A stretch of DNA of 64,000 nucleotides from Labilibaculum sp041595635 (GCF_041595635.1 NZ_JBFHJW010000003.1:1-64000), one strand, 5' to 3'. Numbered from the stretch's first letter, positions 1 through 8,711 are shown. Translations and numbers: made by a program. Notes: a model not told the origin generated them from the letters alone.

Positions 1-69
1 AAAAACAACTCACGTACTAGAAAAGGTAAGAGAAAAACAGTTGCTAACAAGAAAAAAGCGACTAAATAA
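1..69 (+). CDS. rpsM: 30S ribosomal protein S13 (uS13), C-terminal end only
   Basis: The first 69 bases read in frame 1 as a very basic tail (KNNSRTRKGKRKTVANKKKA and so on) ending in TAA. uS13 ends in a lysine/arginine tail with an N-(S/A)-R-T-R-K-G motif, and it is the gene normally placed just before rpsK in bacteria. Only 22 residues are inside the window; the start lies upstream. The gap to rpsK is 10 bases, so the two are surely co-transcribed. Confidence 0.9.
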   Translation, partial: KNNSRTRKGKRKTVANKKKATK

Positions 70-79
70 TTGTTAAGTT

Positions 80-469
80 ATGGCAAAAAAGTCAGTATCA
101 GTTAAAAAGAGGGTAGTAAAAATTGAACCTGTAGGACAGGCGCATATCCATTCATCTTTTAACAATATTATCATTTCATTGACCAATAGCACAGGGCAAG
201 TTATTTCTTGGTCTTCAGCTGGTAAAATGGGTTTCAGAGGTTCTAAAAAGAATACTCCATATGCTGCCCAACAAGCTGCATCAGATTGTGGAAAAGTTGC
301 TCACGATCTAGGGTTAAGAAAAGTAAAGGTATATGTTAAAGGTCCTGGAAATGGTCGTGAATCGGCTATTCGTGCGATCAATTCATGTGGAATTGACATT
401 GCGGAAATCGTAGATGTTACCCCACTACCACACAACGGATGTCGTCCTCCTAAGAGACGTAGAGTTTAA
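80..469 (+). CDS. rpsK: 30S ribosomal protein S11 (uS11)
   Basis: Small-subunit platform protein that contacts 16S rRNA near the E site. The 129-residue length and the motifs STGQVISWSSAGKMGFRGS and DVTPLPHNGCRPPKRRRV are characteristic of uS11. It sits between rpsM and rpsD, the usual order of the alpha operon. The start has no Shine-Dalgarno sequence, which is normal in this phylum. Nothing looks unusual in the protein. Confidence 0.98.
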   Translation: MAKKSVSVKKRVVKIEPVGQAHIHSSFNNIIISLTNSTGQVISWSSAGKMGFRGSKKNTPYAAQQAASDCGKVAHDLGLRKVKVYVKGPGNGRESAIRAINSCGIDIAEIVDVTPLPHNGCRPPKRRRV

Positions 470-488
470 TAAAAAATGCAAAGTAAGA

Positions 489-546
489 TTTTGAATTAGT
501 TTTATTGATATCCTCTCTAAAAACGCGGCACTTTTATAATTCAAAA
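489..546 (+). promoter_or_regulatory. Possible structured leader ahead of rpsD
   Basis: The 124-base rpsK-rpsD gap is by far the longest in this operon end (others are 6-21 bases). It contains a perfect 10-base inverted repeat, TTTTGAATTA at 489-498 and TAATTCAAAA at 537-546, closing a 38-base loop. S4 represses its own operon in E. coli and Bacillus by binding leader RNA, so a phylum-specific S4-binding leader is a reasonable reading. The stem is AT-rich and function is inferred only from position and pairing. Confidence 0.4.
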
Positions 547-593
547 CTGAAAGCAAAGTTTCTATTATTAGAAAAATTTAAATTTAAGAAGTA

Positions 594-1202
594 ATGGCTA
601 GATATATTGGACCAAAGAGTAGAATTGCTCGTAAATTTGGTGAAGCAATTTTTGGACCGGATAAGGCATTTGAAAATAAAAACTACCCTCCAGGGCAGCA
701 CGGTAACAGCCGTAGAAGAAAAAAAATGTCTGAATATGGTGTTCAGTTAAAAGAAAAGCAAAAAGCAAAATACACATATGGTGTATTGGAGAAACAATTC
801 TCAAACTTATTTGAAAAGGCCGCGAGAAGTAAAGGTATTACTGGTGAGGTTTTATTACAACTTTTGGAATGTCGTTTAGATAACGTTGTTTTCAGATTAG
901 GTGTAGCTCCAACAAGATCAGCTGCTCGTCAGTTGGTTAGCCATAAGCACGTAACTGTAAACGGACAAGTTTGTAATATTCCTTCATATGCAGTAAAAGC
1001 TGGGGATATCATTGGAATTCGTGAAAAATCGAAATCTCTAGAAGTTATTAGCGATTCTTTATCTACTGCTAGATATAACCAATCATCATGGTTGGAATGG
1101 GATCAAACCTCTCTTAGTGGTAAGTTCCTTAATATACCAGAAAGAACTGAAATTCCTGAAAACATCAAGGAACAGTTAATCGTTGAATTGTATTCTAAGT
1201 AA
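594..1202 (+). CDS. rpsD: 30S ribosomal protein S4 (uS4)
   Basis: Primary 16S rRNA-binding protein that starts 30S body assembly. The 202 residues begin MARYIGPKSRIARKFGEAIF, followed by the KNYPPGQHG segment and an S4 RNA-binding domain at about residues 95-155 (LECRLDNVVFRLG, then ARQLVSHKHVTVNG). There is no zinc-binding cysteine cluster at the N-terminus, so this is a C-minus form. rpoA follows after 21 bases. In other bacteria S4 is the feedback repressor of this operon, which gives interest to the long leader just upstream. Confidence 0.98.
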   Translation: MARYIGPKSRIARKFGEAIFGPDKAFENKNYPPGQHGNSRRRKKMSEYGVQLKEKQKAKYTYGVLEKQFSNLFEKAARSKGITGEVLLQLLECRLDNVVFRLGVAPTRSAARQLVSHKHVTVNGQVCNIPSYAVKAGDIIGIREKSKSLEVISDSLSTARYNQSSWLEWDQTSLSGKFLNIPERTEIPENIKEQLIVELYSK

Positions 1203-1223
1203 TAAATAGTTAATCAGTAATTT

Positions 1224-2216
1224 ATGGCAATTTTAGCTTTCCAGAAACCGGACAAAGTTATCATGCTCGACGCAGACAGTAAATTCGGTCAATTCGAATT
1301 TCGTCCATTAGAGCCTGGATATGGTATAACAATTGGTAATGCCTTAAGAAGAATCTTACTTTCTTCTCTAGAAGGATTTGCCATTACGACTATCAAGATT
1401 CAGGGTGTTGATCATGAATTTTCAACAATACCAGGAGTAATCGAAGATGTTACTGAGATGATCTTGAACCTGAAGCAAGTTCGGTTTAAACAAAAAGTTG
1501 AAGAGGTAGACAATGAGTTGGTAACAGTAAGTATATCAGATCAGGATACTTTTACAGCTGGCGATATTAACAAGTTTCTAACCGGTTTCGAAGTGTTGAA
1601 TCCAGAGCTTGTAATTTGCAAAATGGACAGCTCAGCCAAGTTGCAAATGGATTTAGCTATTAACAAAGGTCGTGGTTATGTACCTTCTGTTGAGAACAAA
1701 CCTGTGGATGTAGAGTTTGGAGTGATTCCGATCGATTCAATTTTTACACCAATCAAGAATGTTAAATATGCTGTCGAAAACTATCGTGTTGAGCAAAAAA
1801 CTGACTACGAAAAATTAGTTTTTGACATTACAACTGATGGTTCTATTCACCCAAAAGATGCTTTAAAAGAAGCAGCAAAAATTCTTATTTATCACTTCAT
1901 GCTATTTTCAGATGAAAAAATCACTTTGGATTCTGATGAGAAATTCGCAAATGAAGAGTTTGATGAAGAAGTATTGCACATGCGTCAACTTTTGAAAACC
2001 AAACTGGTAGATATGGATCTTTCAGTTCGAGCTTTGAATTGTTTGAAAGCTGCAGATGTTGACACTTTAGGTGATTTAGTACAGTTCAACAGAAATGACC
2101 TTCTGAAATTTAGAAACTTTGGTAAGAAATCTTTAACCGAACTGGATGATCTATTGGTCTCCTTAAATCTTACTTTCGGTATGGATATTTCTAAGTATAA
2201 ATTAGATAAGGAATAA
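1224..2216 (+). CDS. rpoA: DNA-directed RNA polymerase alpha subunit
   Basis: Alpha subunit, 330 residues, the scaffold for RNA polymerase assembly. The N-terminal dimerisation domain (residues 1-235) carries the EPGYGITIGNALRRILLSSL motif. The C-terminal domain (about 255-320) has the helix-hairpin-helix type sequence LSVRALNCLKAADVDTLGDL and NFGKKSLTELDDLL, which contacts UP elements and activators. Its place between rpsD and rplQ is the classic arrangement. rplQ starts 6 bases after the stop. Confidence 0.98.
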   Translation: MAILAFQKPDKVIMLDADSKFGQFEFRPLEPGYGITIGNALRRILLSSLEGFAITTIKIQGVDHEFSTIPGVIEDVTEMILNLKQVRFKQKVEEVDNELVTVSISDQDTFTAGDINKFLTGFEVLNPELVICKMDSSAKLQMDLAINKGRGYVPSVENKPVDVEFGVIPIDSIFTPIKNVKYAVENYRVEQKTDYEKLVFDITTDGSIHPKDALKEAAKILIYHFMLFSDEKITLDSDEKFANEEFDEEVLHMRQLLKTKLVDMDLSVRALNCLKAADVDTLGDLVQFNRNDLLKFRNFGKKSLTELDDLLVSLNLTFGMDISKYKLDKE

Positions 2217-2222
2217 GGGAAA

Positions 2223-2729
2223 ATGAGACATAGAAAGAAATTTAATCATTTAGGAAGAAAAACAGCTCATAGAAAAGCAATGCTTTCAAATATGGCTTCT
2301 TCTTTGATTTTGCATAAACGAATCTCAACTACCACTGCTAAAGCTAAAGCTTTAAAAATGTATGTTGAGCCTTTAATTTCAAAAAGTAAAGTTGATTCTA
2401 CTCACTCAAGACGTATTGTTTTTGGATATTTAAAACAAAAAGAAGCCGTTACAGAGTTGTTTAGAGAAGTATCACCAAAAATTACTAACCGTAACGGTGG
2501 CTATACCAGAATTTTAAAAACTGGTAATCGTTTAGGGGATAACGCAGAAATGTGTATCGTAGAATTGGTTGATTTCAACGAAACTTATACTAGTGAAAAG
2601 AAATCTGCAGTTAAAAAATCAACACGTAGAAAACGTGGTGGTGCTAAAAAAGCAGATGTAGCAACAGAGGTAAAAGCTGAAGAGGCAACTGATGCTACCG
2701 AGGAGGTAACAAAAAAGGAAGATAAATAA
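2223..2729 (+). CDS. rplQ: 50S ribosomal protein L17 (bL17)
   Basis: Large-subunit protein near the exit tunnel. The core (residues 1-118) begins MRHRKKFNHLGRKTAHRKAM and contains NRNGGYTRILKTGNRLGDNA, both diagnostic. Residues 120-168 form a low-complexity tail rich in Lys, Glu, Ala and Thr, longer than the roughly 127-residue E. coli protein; such tails are common in this phylum. It is the last gene of the operon and is followed by a strong terminator. Confidence 0.97.
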   Translation: MRHRKKFNHLGRKTAHRKAMLSNMASSLILHKRISTTTAKAKALKMYVEPLISKSKVDSTHSRRIVFGYLKQKEAVTELFREVSPKITNRNGGYTRILKTGNRLGDNAEMCIVELVDFNETYTSEKKSAVKKSTRRKRGGAKKADVATEVKAEEATDATEEVTKKEDK

Positions 2730-2746
2730 TTTTCCTTTTAATATAT

Positions 2747-2779
2747 AAAAGGGATAAAGTTTGGCTTTATCCCTTTTTT
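2747..2779 (+). terminator. Intrinsic terminator after rplQ
   Basis: AAAAGGGATAAAG pairs with CTTTATCCCTTTT across a loop of about five bases and runs into a T tract. It closes the alpha operon before enolase. Confidence 0.9.
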
Positions 2780-2790
2780 AATGCTCTATA

Positions 2791-2798
2791 TATTTTTG
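2791..2798 (+). promoter_or_regulatory. Possible -7 box for eno (TATTTTTG)
   Basis: TATTTTTG fits the Bacteroidota TAnnTTTG element and lies about 105 bases before the enolase start, just past the rplQ terminator. I see no clear -33 TTTG at the expected spacing, so the call is tentative. Confidence 0.35.
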
Positions 2799-2903
2799 CA
2801 ACGATTGCGTATTTATTAAATGAAAAATATTGCTTAAATTGCTAATCTTTAGAGTTGAAGTTTAAAATATTATCTTTTATAAATAACAATAATACATTTA
2901 GTT

Positions 2904-4190
2904 ATGTCAGAAATTGTAAAGATTCATGGTCGTGAGATTCTTGATTCACGTGGAAATCCTACTGTTGAAGTTGAAGTTACACTTGTAAGTGGTTATATGG
3001 GACGTGCTGGTGTTCCTTCTGGAGCTTCTACAGGTGAAAACGAAGCTTTAGAACTTCGCGATGGTGATAAATCACGTTATTTAGGAAAAGGAGTATTAAA
3101 AGCAGTTGAAAACGTGAATAACGTTATCGCTCCTGCTTTAATCGGCATGGATGCTACTAACCAAGTGGCTATTGACAAGGCTATGATTGCTCTTGACGGT
3201 ACTAAAACAAAATCGAAATTAGGTGCTAATGCAATGTTAGGTGTATCTTTAGCTGTTGCTAAAGCTGCTGCTGAATATTCAGAATTGTCATTGTACCGTT
3301 ATATCGGTGGTGCTAATGCTAATGTACTTCCTGTACCAATGATGAACATCATTAACGGTGGTTCTCATTCTGATGCTCCTATTGCGTTCCAAGAATTCAT
3401 GATTCGTCCTGTTGGAGCTCCAACTTTCCGCGAAGCATTAAGAATGGGTGCTGAAATTTTCCACAGCCTTAAAAAAGTTCTTCACGACAGAAATTTATCT
3501 ACAGCAGTAGGTGATGAAGGAGGATTTGCTCCAGCTCTTGATGGTACTGAAGATGCTCTTGAGTCTATTATCAAAGCAATCGAATTAGCTGGTTACAAAC
3601 CAGGTCGTAAGTCTGAAGGTGGACAAGTGGCTATTGGACTTGATTGTGCTGCTTCTGAATTTTATGCTGATGGTATTTACGATTATACTAAGTTTGAAGG
3701 TGCAACAGGTGCTAAACGTAATGCTGATGAACAAGCTGCTTACCTTGCTGAATTGATCTCTAAATACCCTATCGATTCTATCGAAGATGGTATGGACGAA
3801 GGAGACTGGGACGGATGGGTTGCTTTGAACGCCTTAATTGGAGATAAATGTCAGTTAGTTGGTGATGATTTGTTCGTTACAAACACTGATTACCTTGCAA
3901 AAGGTATCGAGTTAAAAGCAGCTAACTCAATTTTGATTAAAGTAAATCAAATTGGTACATTAACTGAGACTTTGAATGCTATTGAAATGGCACATCGCGC
4001 TGGTTATACTTCAGTAACTTCTCACCGTTCTGGTGAAACTGAAGATGCTACCATTGCTGATATCGCTGTAGCTACTAATGCTGGTCAGATCAAAACTGGT
4101 TCTTTGAGTCGTTCTGATCGTATGGCTAAATACAATCAGTTGCTTCGTATTGAAGAGGAATTAGGTGATAATGCAATTTTTGGTTGCTAA
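2904..4190 (+). CDS. eno: Enolase (phosphopyruvate hydratase)
   Basis: Glycolytic enzyme converting 2-phosphoglycerate to phosphoenolpyruvate; needs Mg2+. At 428 residues it has the normal length. Visible motifs include REILDSRGNPTVEVEV at the N-terminus, the SGASTGENEALELRDGD loop, the catalytic region VGDEGGFAP, metal ligands in SIEDGMDEGDW and LVGDDLFVTN, and the signature ILIKVNQIGTLTETL with SHRSGETED. It stands alone between two terminators, so it is probably monocistronic. Codon use is strongly biased to GCT, GGT and CGT, consistent with high expression. Confidence 0.99.
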   Translation: MSEIVKIHGREILDSRGNPTVEVEVTLVSGYMGRAGVPSGASTGENEALELRDGDKSRYLGKGVLKAVENVNNVIAPALIGMDATNQVAIDKAMIALDGTKTKSKLGANAMLGVSLAVAKAAAEYSELSLYRYIGGANANVLPVPMMNIINGGSHSDAPIAFQEFMIRPVGAPTFREALRMGAEIFHSLKKVLHDRNLSTAVGDEGGFAPALDGTEDALESIIKAIELAGYKPGRKSEGGQVAIGLDCAASEFYADGIYDYTKFEGATGAKRNADEQAAYLAELISKYPIDSIEDGMDEGDWDGWVALNALIGDKCQLVGDDLFVTNTDYLAKGIELKAANSILIKVNQIGTLTETLNAIEMAHRAGYTSVTSHRSGETEDATIADIAVATNAGQIKTGSLSRSDRMAKYNQLLRIEEELGDNAIFGC

Positions 4191-4210
4191 GAAGCCTACT
4201 TAATTATATG

Positions 4211-4242
4211 AAAGCCCGTCTCGTAAGAGACGGGCTTTTTTT
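4211..4242 (+). terminator. Intrinsic terminator after eno
   Basis: AAGCCCGTCTC-GTAA-GAGACGGGCTT is a perfect 11-bp GC-rich stem with a 4-base loop followed by a run of T. Confidence 0.95.
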
Positions 4243-4319
4243 ATGGAATACAACGAGCATTCATATGATCTGATTTCTTTCTGTGGATTCGAACTATTTC
4301 TTCTTATTTTTTAGAACTG

Positions 4320-4351
4320 AGAAATCGATTGCATTATTTAAATCGATTATG
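4320..4351 (+). promoter_or_regulatory. Two LacI-family operator-like sites
   Basis: Site 1 (4320-4333) reads AGAAATCGATTGCA and fits 13 of 14 positions of the LacI/GalR-type consensus TGnAAnCGnTTnCA. Site 2 (4338-4351, TTAAATCGATTATG) fits 11 of 14. Their centres are 18 bp apart. They probably control the downstream sugar-acid transporter; no LacI-family gene lies in the window. Confidence 0.55.
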
Positions 4352-4441
4352 TAAAGAGTACAGGAGTCAATAAAGTAGGATGATACGATATCCATTAAAT
4401 CATACCATTGTGCAATCTATGTGTGAGGTAGAATAAAAATA

Positions 4442-4455
4442 GACAATCGATTGCA
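4442..4455 (+). promoter_or_regulatory. Third LacI-family operator-like site
   Basis: GACAATCGATTGCA contains the perfect 10-bp palindrome CAATCGATTG and fits 12 of 14 positions of the LacI-type consensus. Its centre is 104 bp from site 2, close to ten helical turns, so DNA looping between the sites is geometrically possible. Confidence 0.55.
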
Positions 4456-4701
4456 CAAGTGGAAAGCATTTGCTTTCTTTGTGTGCATAGCTATTGAAAA
4501 TTTACCCGATGAGAAGTGCGTAAATGAAATCTTAAATTGAATACAAATTCTTTAAGAAATCAGAAAGAAAGTTTGAACATACTATGGATAGTCACTGCAT
4601 AAATGAGAAGAATATTGTTTCAATTCTAAAGCTATGAAAAAAGAGCACCAAATAATAAATAGCATTAACTAACTAAAATCGTAAAGGTATTATCTTTTAA
4701 A

Positions 4702-6027
4702 ATGACTGAAATGAATGCAATTAGTACTAAAAAACCAATGGGGAATTATCGATATCGAATTTTAGCAATGTTATTTTTTGCCACTACTATCAATTACATG
4801 GATCGTAGTGTAATGGGTGTGTTGGGCCCTACTTTGATGGACAAATTTCATTGGACCAATACTGATTTTGGATACATAAACATGTCATTTAAGGCTGCGT
4901 ATGCTATTGGTATGTTAACAATGGGTGGAATTATTGATCGTTTTGGAACTCGCATCGGTTATACTACTGCCATTGCTATTTGGAGTTTCTTTGGGGTACT
5001 ACACGCTGCAGTTCGTCCTGCATTTGCTCTAGTTGGTTTTATTGGAGCTCGATTTGGTCTGGGCCTGGGTGAAGCTGGAAATTTTCCTGCAGCAGTTAAA
5101 ACCGTAGCTGAATGGTTTCCTAAACAAGATAGAGCTTTTGCAACCGGTATTTTTAATGCTGGATCGAATGTGGGTGCTGTTTTAGCTCCTGCACTCATTC
5201 CTCTGGTTGTTGCATCAAATGGAGATAATTGGCAATTTGCATTTCTTGTAACAGGTTTTTTTAGTGCGGTATGGGTGGCTTTGTGGTTAAAAATATACAA
5301 GCGACCAGAGGAACATCCTAAGGTAACAAAGGAAGAATTAGACTATATTCTTTTGGATAGTAAAGCTGATAAAACAAAGAAAAGTGAAAAATTACCTTGG
5401 TCGAGTGTATTTCCTTTGCGACAAACCTGGGCTTTTGCAATTGGTAAAATCACCGATGCTGTTTGGTTCTTTTTTATGTTTTGGAGTGGTATTTTTTTTA
5501 AACAACAATTTGGACTCACTAATATTAAAGAGTTAGGAGGTGCTTTGGTTGTTATCTATTTAGTAGCCGATTTCGGAAGTATCGGAGGAGGTTATTTATC
5601 TAAAATTTTTATTCGAAAAGGTTGGAGTTTAAATGCCGCACGAAAAATATCTTTGCTTATTTGCGCGTTGTGTATTGCACCAGTTGCTTTTGCGGCTTTA
5701 ACTGATAATGTATGGATTGCTGTATGTTTAATTGCTTTGGCTTCTGGCGGACATCAAGCATGGTCGGCCAACCTTTTTACTCTTGTTTCGGATGTGATGC
5801 CTAAAAAGGCTGTTGCTTCCGTTGTTGGAATTGGCGGAATGGTTGGAGCTGTAGCAGGAATGATAGTGGATTTCGCCATGGGAACAGGATTGGATGCTAA
5901 TGGGAATTCCTTCTATTTTTGGATGTTCTTAGTTGCAGGAATGCTTTATTTGGTGATTCTTGGGATTATTCATTTAATGCTTCCTAAACTGGAGCCTTTA
6001 GATGATAATTTAAAGTTAATTCATTAG
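4702..6027 (+). CDS. MFS transporter, hexuronate/sugar-acid (ExuT/ACS) type
   Basis: Inner-membrane major facilitator of 441 residues with about 12 predicted membrane helices. Family features are NYMDRSVMGVLGP in helix 1, DRFGTRIGYT after helix 2 (MFS motif A), and GEAGNFPAAVKTVAEWFPKQ, typical of the anion:cation symporter group that includes ExuT and galactonate/glucarate carriers. The likely cargo is a hexuronate or related sugar acid, driven by H+ or Na+; this is inferred from the family. It stands alone, away from any uronate catabolic gene here. Regulation by a LacI-family protein is suggested by three upstream sites. Confidence 0.85.
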   Translation: MTEMNAISTKKPMGNYRYRILAMLFFATTINYMDRSVMGVLGPTLMDKFHWTNTDFGYINMSFKAAYAIGMLTMGGIIDRFGTRIGYTTAIAIWSFFGVLHAAVRPAFALVGFIGARFGLGLGEAGNFPAAVKTVAEWFPKQDRAFATGIFNAGSNVGAVLAPALIPLVVASNGDNWQFAFLVTGFFSAVWVALWLKIYKRPEEHPKVTKEELDYILLDSKADKTKKSEKLPWSSVFPLRQTWAFAIGKITDAVWFFFMFWSGIFFKQQFGLTNIKELGGALVVIYLVADFGSIGGGYLSKIFIRKGWSLNAARKISLLICALCIAPVAFAALTDNVWIAVCLIALASGGHQAWSANLFTLVSDVMPKKAVASVVGIGGMVGAVAGMIVDFAMGTGLDANGNSFYFWMFLVAGMLYLVILGIIHLMLPKLEPLDDNLKLIH

Positions 6028-6230
6028 AAAGATCACTAAAATAGTTTGTTTATAAGAGGCTACTTCTTACGGACTAATCGGATTGTTTATTGGATAAACG
6101 CAGATAAATGTATTACGAACAGATTAAAATTCTATTGTTAAGATCTAGCCAAAAAGGCTGTATTCTTTGAAAAAGAATCGGAAATAATGTTGGGTGAGGT
6201 TTATTCTTGGAATTGGTGATTGTAAAAAAC

Positions 6231-6256
6231 AAATCACAGCATGAAAGCTGTGATTT
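6231..6256 (-). terminator. Hairpin after the response regulator gene
   Basis: AAATCACAGC-ATGAAA-GCTGTGATTT is a perfect 10-bp stem lying 46 bases past the stop of the minus-strand response regulator. T-rich sequence follows on both strands, so it may also end the transporter transcript. Confidence 0.6.
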
Positions 6257-6301
6257 ATTTTAATTTTGTATTTTTTGATTGGCTTTGGAGTTAGATGCTT
6301 T

Positions 6302-6811
6302 CTATATGTACTCCTGTATGAGTTTGTAAAGAGTTTTGCATTCGAAAGGTTTTGAAAGATAAGCGTCCATGCCAACTTCAATTGATATTTCTTTATCGTC
6401 GGAATAAAAATTAGCTGTAAATGCAATAATTGGAACGGAGAAATCTCGATCTTCTTCAATTTTACGAATGCGCAATGAGGCTTCTATTCCTCCCATAATT
6501 GGCATTTGTAAATCCATTAATACAATATCGTACTGTTTTTTCTGGAAAAGTTCAACGGCTTGCTTACCATTTTCCGCTATGTCAACTGTTGCAATTTTTT
6601 GTTTTAAGTAAACTTCAATTGTTTTTCGATTACTTGGTTGATCCTCAACTAAAAGAATTTTAGCTTCGTTAACGGGAATATTTCTTTTGTTTGGGTGGGT
6701 TTTTACCACCACTGAAGAATCAATGGTTTCTTCCCAATATATTTTTTTCTTTGTTTCTATGCCAATTTCCTCAAGTAATCCTGAAAGTTTGTTATTTACT
6801 GTTTTCTCCAT
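6302..6811 (-). CDS. Single-domain response regulator with N-terminal extension
   Basis: 169 residues. A receiver domain fills about residues 49-169: acidic pair E56-D57 (ILLVEDQPSNRK), phosphoacceptor D100 (DIVLMDLQMPIMGG), T132 (AFTAN) and K154 (YLSKPF). No output domain follows, so it works through protein contacts or as a phosphorelay link. Receiver domains with LMDLQMPIMGG plus YLSKPF often come from hybrid kinases, so the first 48 residues may be the remnant or linker of a larger hybrid protein. No kinase is adjacent; the nearest is the PAS kinase at 32-33 kb. Confidence 0.85.
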   Translation of the reverse strand: MEKTVNNKLSGLLEEIGIETKKKIYWEETIDSSVVVKTHPNKRNIPVNEAKILLVEDQPSNRKTIEVYLKQKIATVDIAENGKQAVELFQKKQYDIVLMDLQMPIMGGIEASLRIRKIEEDRDFSVPIIAFTANFYSDDKEISIEVGMDAYLSKPFECKTLYKLIQEYI

Positions 6812-7013
6812 AATTTCGCCGATATTTACTGCTAAAAATAGCGATTTTACTCAAATTAAAAAACACAAAAGTTTAATTTCATACTATTATGTGAAAATAG
6901 GTGAAATAGTATTGTGAAAATTAATTCGTGTACGAAAATGAAATTTAGAAGTTATCAAATCTAATTGTTTATTTTTACACTTAATATTTGTAGATATTAC
7001 ATAAACACAAAAT

Positions 7014-8702
7014 ATGGCAGACGATAAGAAAATTATTTTTTCGATGGATCGGGTGAGTAAGACCTTTTCATCACAAAAAAAAGTATTGAATAATATCAAC
7101 CTTTCTTTTTTTTATGGAGCGAAAATTGGAATTATTGGACTGAATGGTTCGGGTAAATCCACTCTTTTGAAAATTATTGCGGGCTTGGAAAGTTCGTATG
7201 ATGGGCATGTTGTTTGGTCGAAAGAGCATAATATCGGCTATTTGGCTCAGGAACCTATCTTGGATGATAGTAAAACTGTAAAACAAATTGTGGAAGAAGG
7301 AGTTCAGGAAATTGTTGATTTGCTGACTGCGTACGAGGCGGTAAATCTTAAATTTGCAGATCCTGAAGTTCTCGAGGATGCAGATAAGATGCAGGCTATT
7401 ATGGATGAACAAGCTGAACTTCAGGAAAAAATTGATCATTTTGATGCTTGGAATCTTGACACGAAGCTGGAGCGTGCTATGGATGCATTGCGTTGCCCTG
7501 AGGGAGATGCATTAATCAAAAATTGTTCGGGAGGAGAAAGAAGACGTGTGGCTCTTTGTCGTTTACTACTGCAGGAACCTGATATTTTACTTTTGGATGA
7601 GCCTACCAACCACCTTGATGCAGAATCAGTGGAGTGGTTAGAGCAGCATTTATCACAATATAAAGGAACGGTAATAAGCATTACTCACGATAGATATTTT
7701 CTGGATAATGTGGCTGGTTGGATTCTCGAGTTGGATAGAGGAGAAGGAATTCCATGGAAAGGTAATTACAGCGCTTGGTTAGATCAGAAAACCAAACGTA
7801 TGCAGATGGAGGAAAAAACGGCTAGTAAGAGACGCAAAACATTGGAACGAGAATTGGAATGGGTGCGAATGGCACCAAAAGCTCGTCAGGCAAAAAGTAA
7901 GGCTCGTTTGAGTGCTTACGATAGTATGATGAATGAGGAATTAAAAGAAAAGGAAGAAAAATTAGAAATTTTCATTCCTAATGGACCTCGTTTGGGAAAT
8001 AAGGTAATTCAAGCACAGGCGGTAACAAAAGCATTCGGAACAAAATTGCTGTTCGATGATTTGGAGTTTGAATTACCACCTGCAGGAATTGTTGGAGTAA
8101 TTGGTCCAAATGGGGCTGGTAAAACCACGCTTTTTCGTATGATTATGGGCTTGGAAAAACCCGATAAGGGAAGCTTTGAAGTAGGAGAAACTGTAAAAGT
8201 CGGATACGTAGATCAGCAACACGCAGGAATTGATCCTGAAAAGTCAGTTTATGAAGTTATTTCTGGTGGAGGTGATCTAATAAATGTAGGTGGAAGAACC
8301 ATAAATGCCAGAGCATACGTAGGACGTTTTAATTTCAACGGAGCCGATCAGGAAAAAAAATGTGGTGTGTTGTCGGGAGGAGAAAGGAACCGCTTGCACC
8401 TTGCTCTTACTTTAAAAGAGGAAGCCAATGTTTTGTTGCTTGATGAACCTACCAATGATATTGACGTGAATACACTTCGAGCTTTAGAAGAAGGATTGGA
8501 GAATTTCGCTGGTTGTGCTGTTGTGATTTCTCATGATAGATGGTTTCTTGATCGTATTGCGACTCATATTTTGGCTTTTGAAGGCGATTCTCACGTACAA
8601 TTTTTTGAAGGTGGATATTCTGATTACGAAATCAACCGTAAAAAGAGAATGGGAGATGAAGGACCAAAACGAATTAGGTATAAAAAATTAAAGGCCGATT
8701 AA
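7014..8702 (+). CDS. ettA: ABC-F translation factor EttA
   Basis: Energy-dependent translational throttle: an ABC-F ATPase that binds the ribosomal E site and senses the ATP/ADP ratio. At 562 residues it matches the EttA length. It has two ABC domains: Walker A GLNGSGKST with signature NCSGGERRR and Walker B ILLLDEPTNHLD, then GPNGAGKTT, VLSGGERNR and VLLLDEPTNDID. The linker between them is charged and helical (RKTLERELEWVRMAPKARQA), as in the ABC-F P-site tip. There are no membrane segments. It is a single gene with its own terminator. Confidence 0.93.
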   Translation: MADDKKIIFSMDRVSKTFSSQKKVLNNINLSFFYGAKIGIIGLNGSGKSTLLKIIAGLESSYDGHVVWSKEHNIGYLAQEPILDDSKTVKQIVEEGVQEIVDLLTAYEAVNLKFADPEVLEDADKMQAIMDEQAELQEKIDHFDAWNLDTKLERAMDALRCPEGDALIKNCSGGERRRVALCRLLLQEPDILLLDEPTNHLDAESVEWLEQHLSQYKGTVISITHDRYFLDNVAGWILELDRGEGIPWKGNYSAWLDQKTKRMQMEEKTASKRRKTLERELEWVRMAPKARQAKSKARLSAYDSMMNEELKEKEEKLEIFIPNGPRLGNKVIQAQAVTKAFGTKLLFDDLEFELPPAGIVGVIGPNGAGKTTLFRMIMGLEKPDKGSFEVGETVKVGYVDQQHAGIDPEKSVYEVISGGGDLINVGGRTINARAYVGRFNFNGADQEKKCGVLSGGERNRLHLALTLKEEANVLLLDEPTNDIDVNTLRALEEGLENFAGCAVVISHDRWFLDRIATHILAFEGDSHVQFFEGGYSDYEINRKKRMGDEGPKRIRYKKLKAD

Positions 8703-8711
8703 ATGGCATAA

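Larger units (their letters stand above)
4243..4701 (+). other. 459-bp intergenic region ahead of the ExuT-like transporter
   Basis: No gene is visible here on either strand. The region holds three LacI-type operator-like sites (listed separately). The rest is AT-rich sequence with no promoter box I would defend. A GTTCGAATCC-like string on the minus strand near 4285 does not fold as a tRNA. The length and repeated operator motif suggest a controlled promoter for the transporter. Confidence 0.6.

Noticed and set aside
4260..4320. GTTCGAATCC-like T-arm on the minus strand
   Set aside because: The flanking five bases do not pair as a T stem, and no anticodon or acceptor arms can be drawn. Not a tRNA.
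4959..5300. 113-codon minus-strand frame inside the transporter
   Set aside because: A shadow of the ExuT-like gene; its residues are Pro/Ala/Thr-rich and unlike a protein family, and the plus-strand gene is clear.
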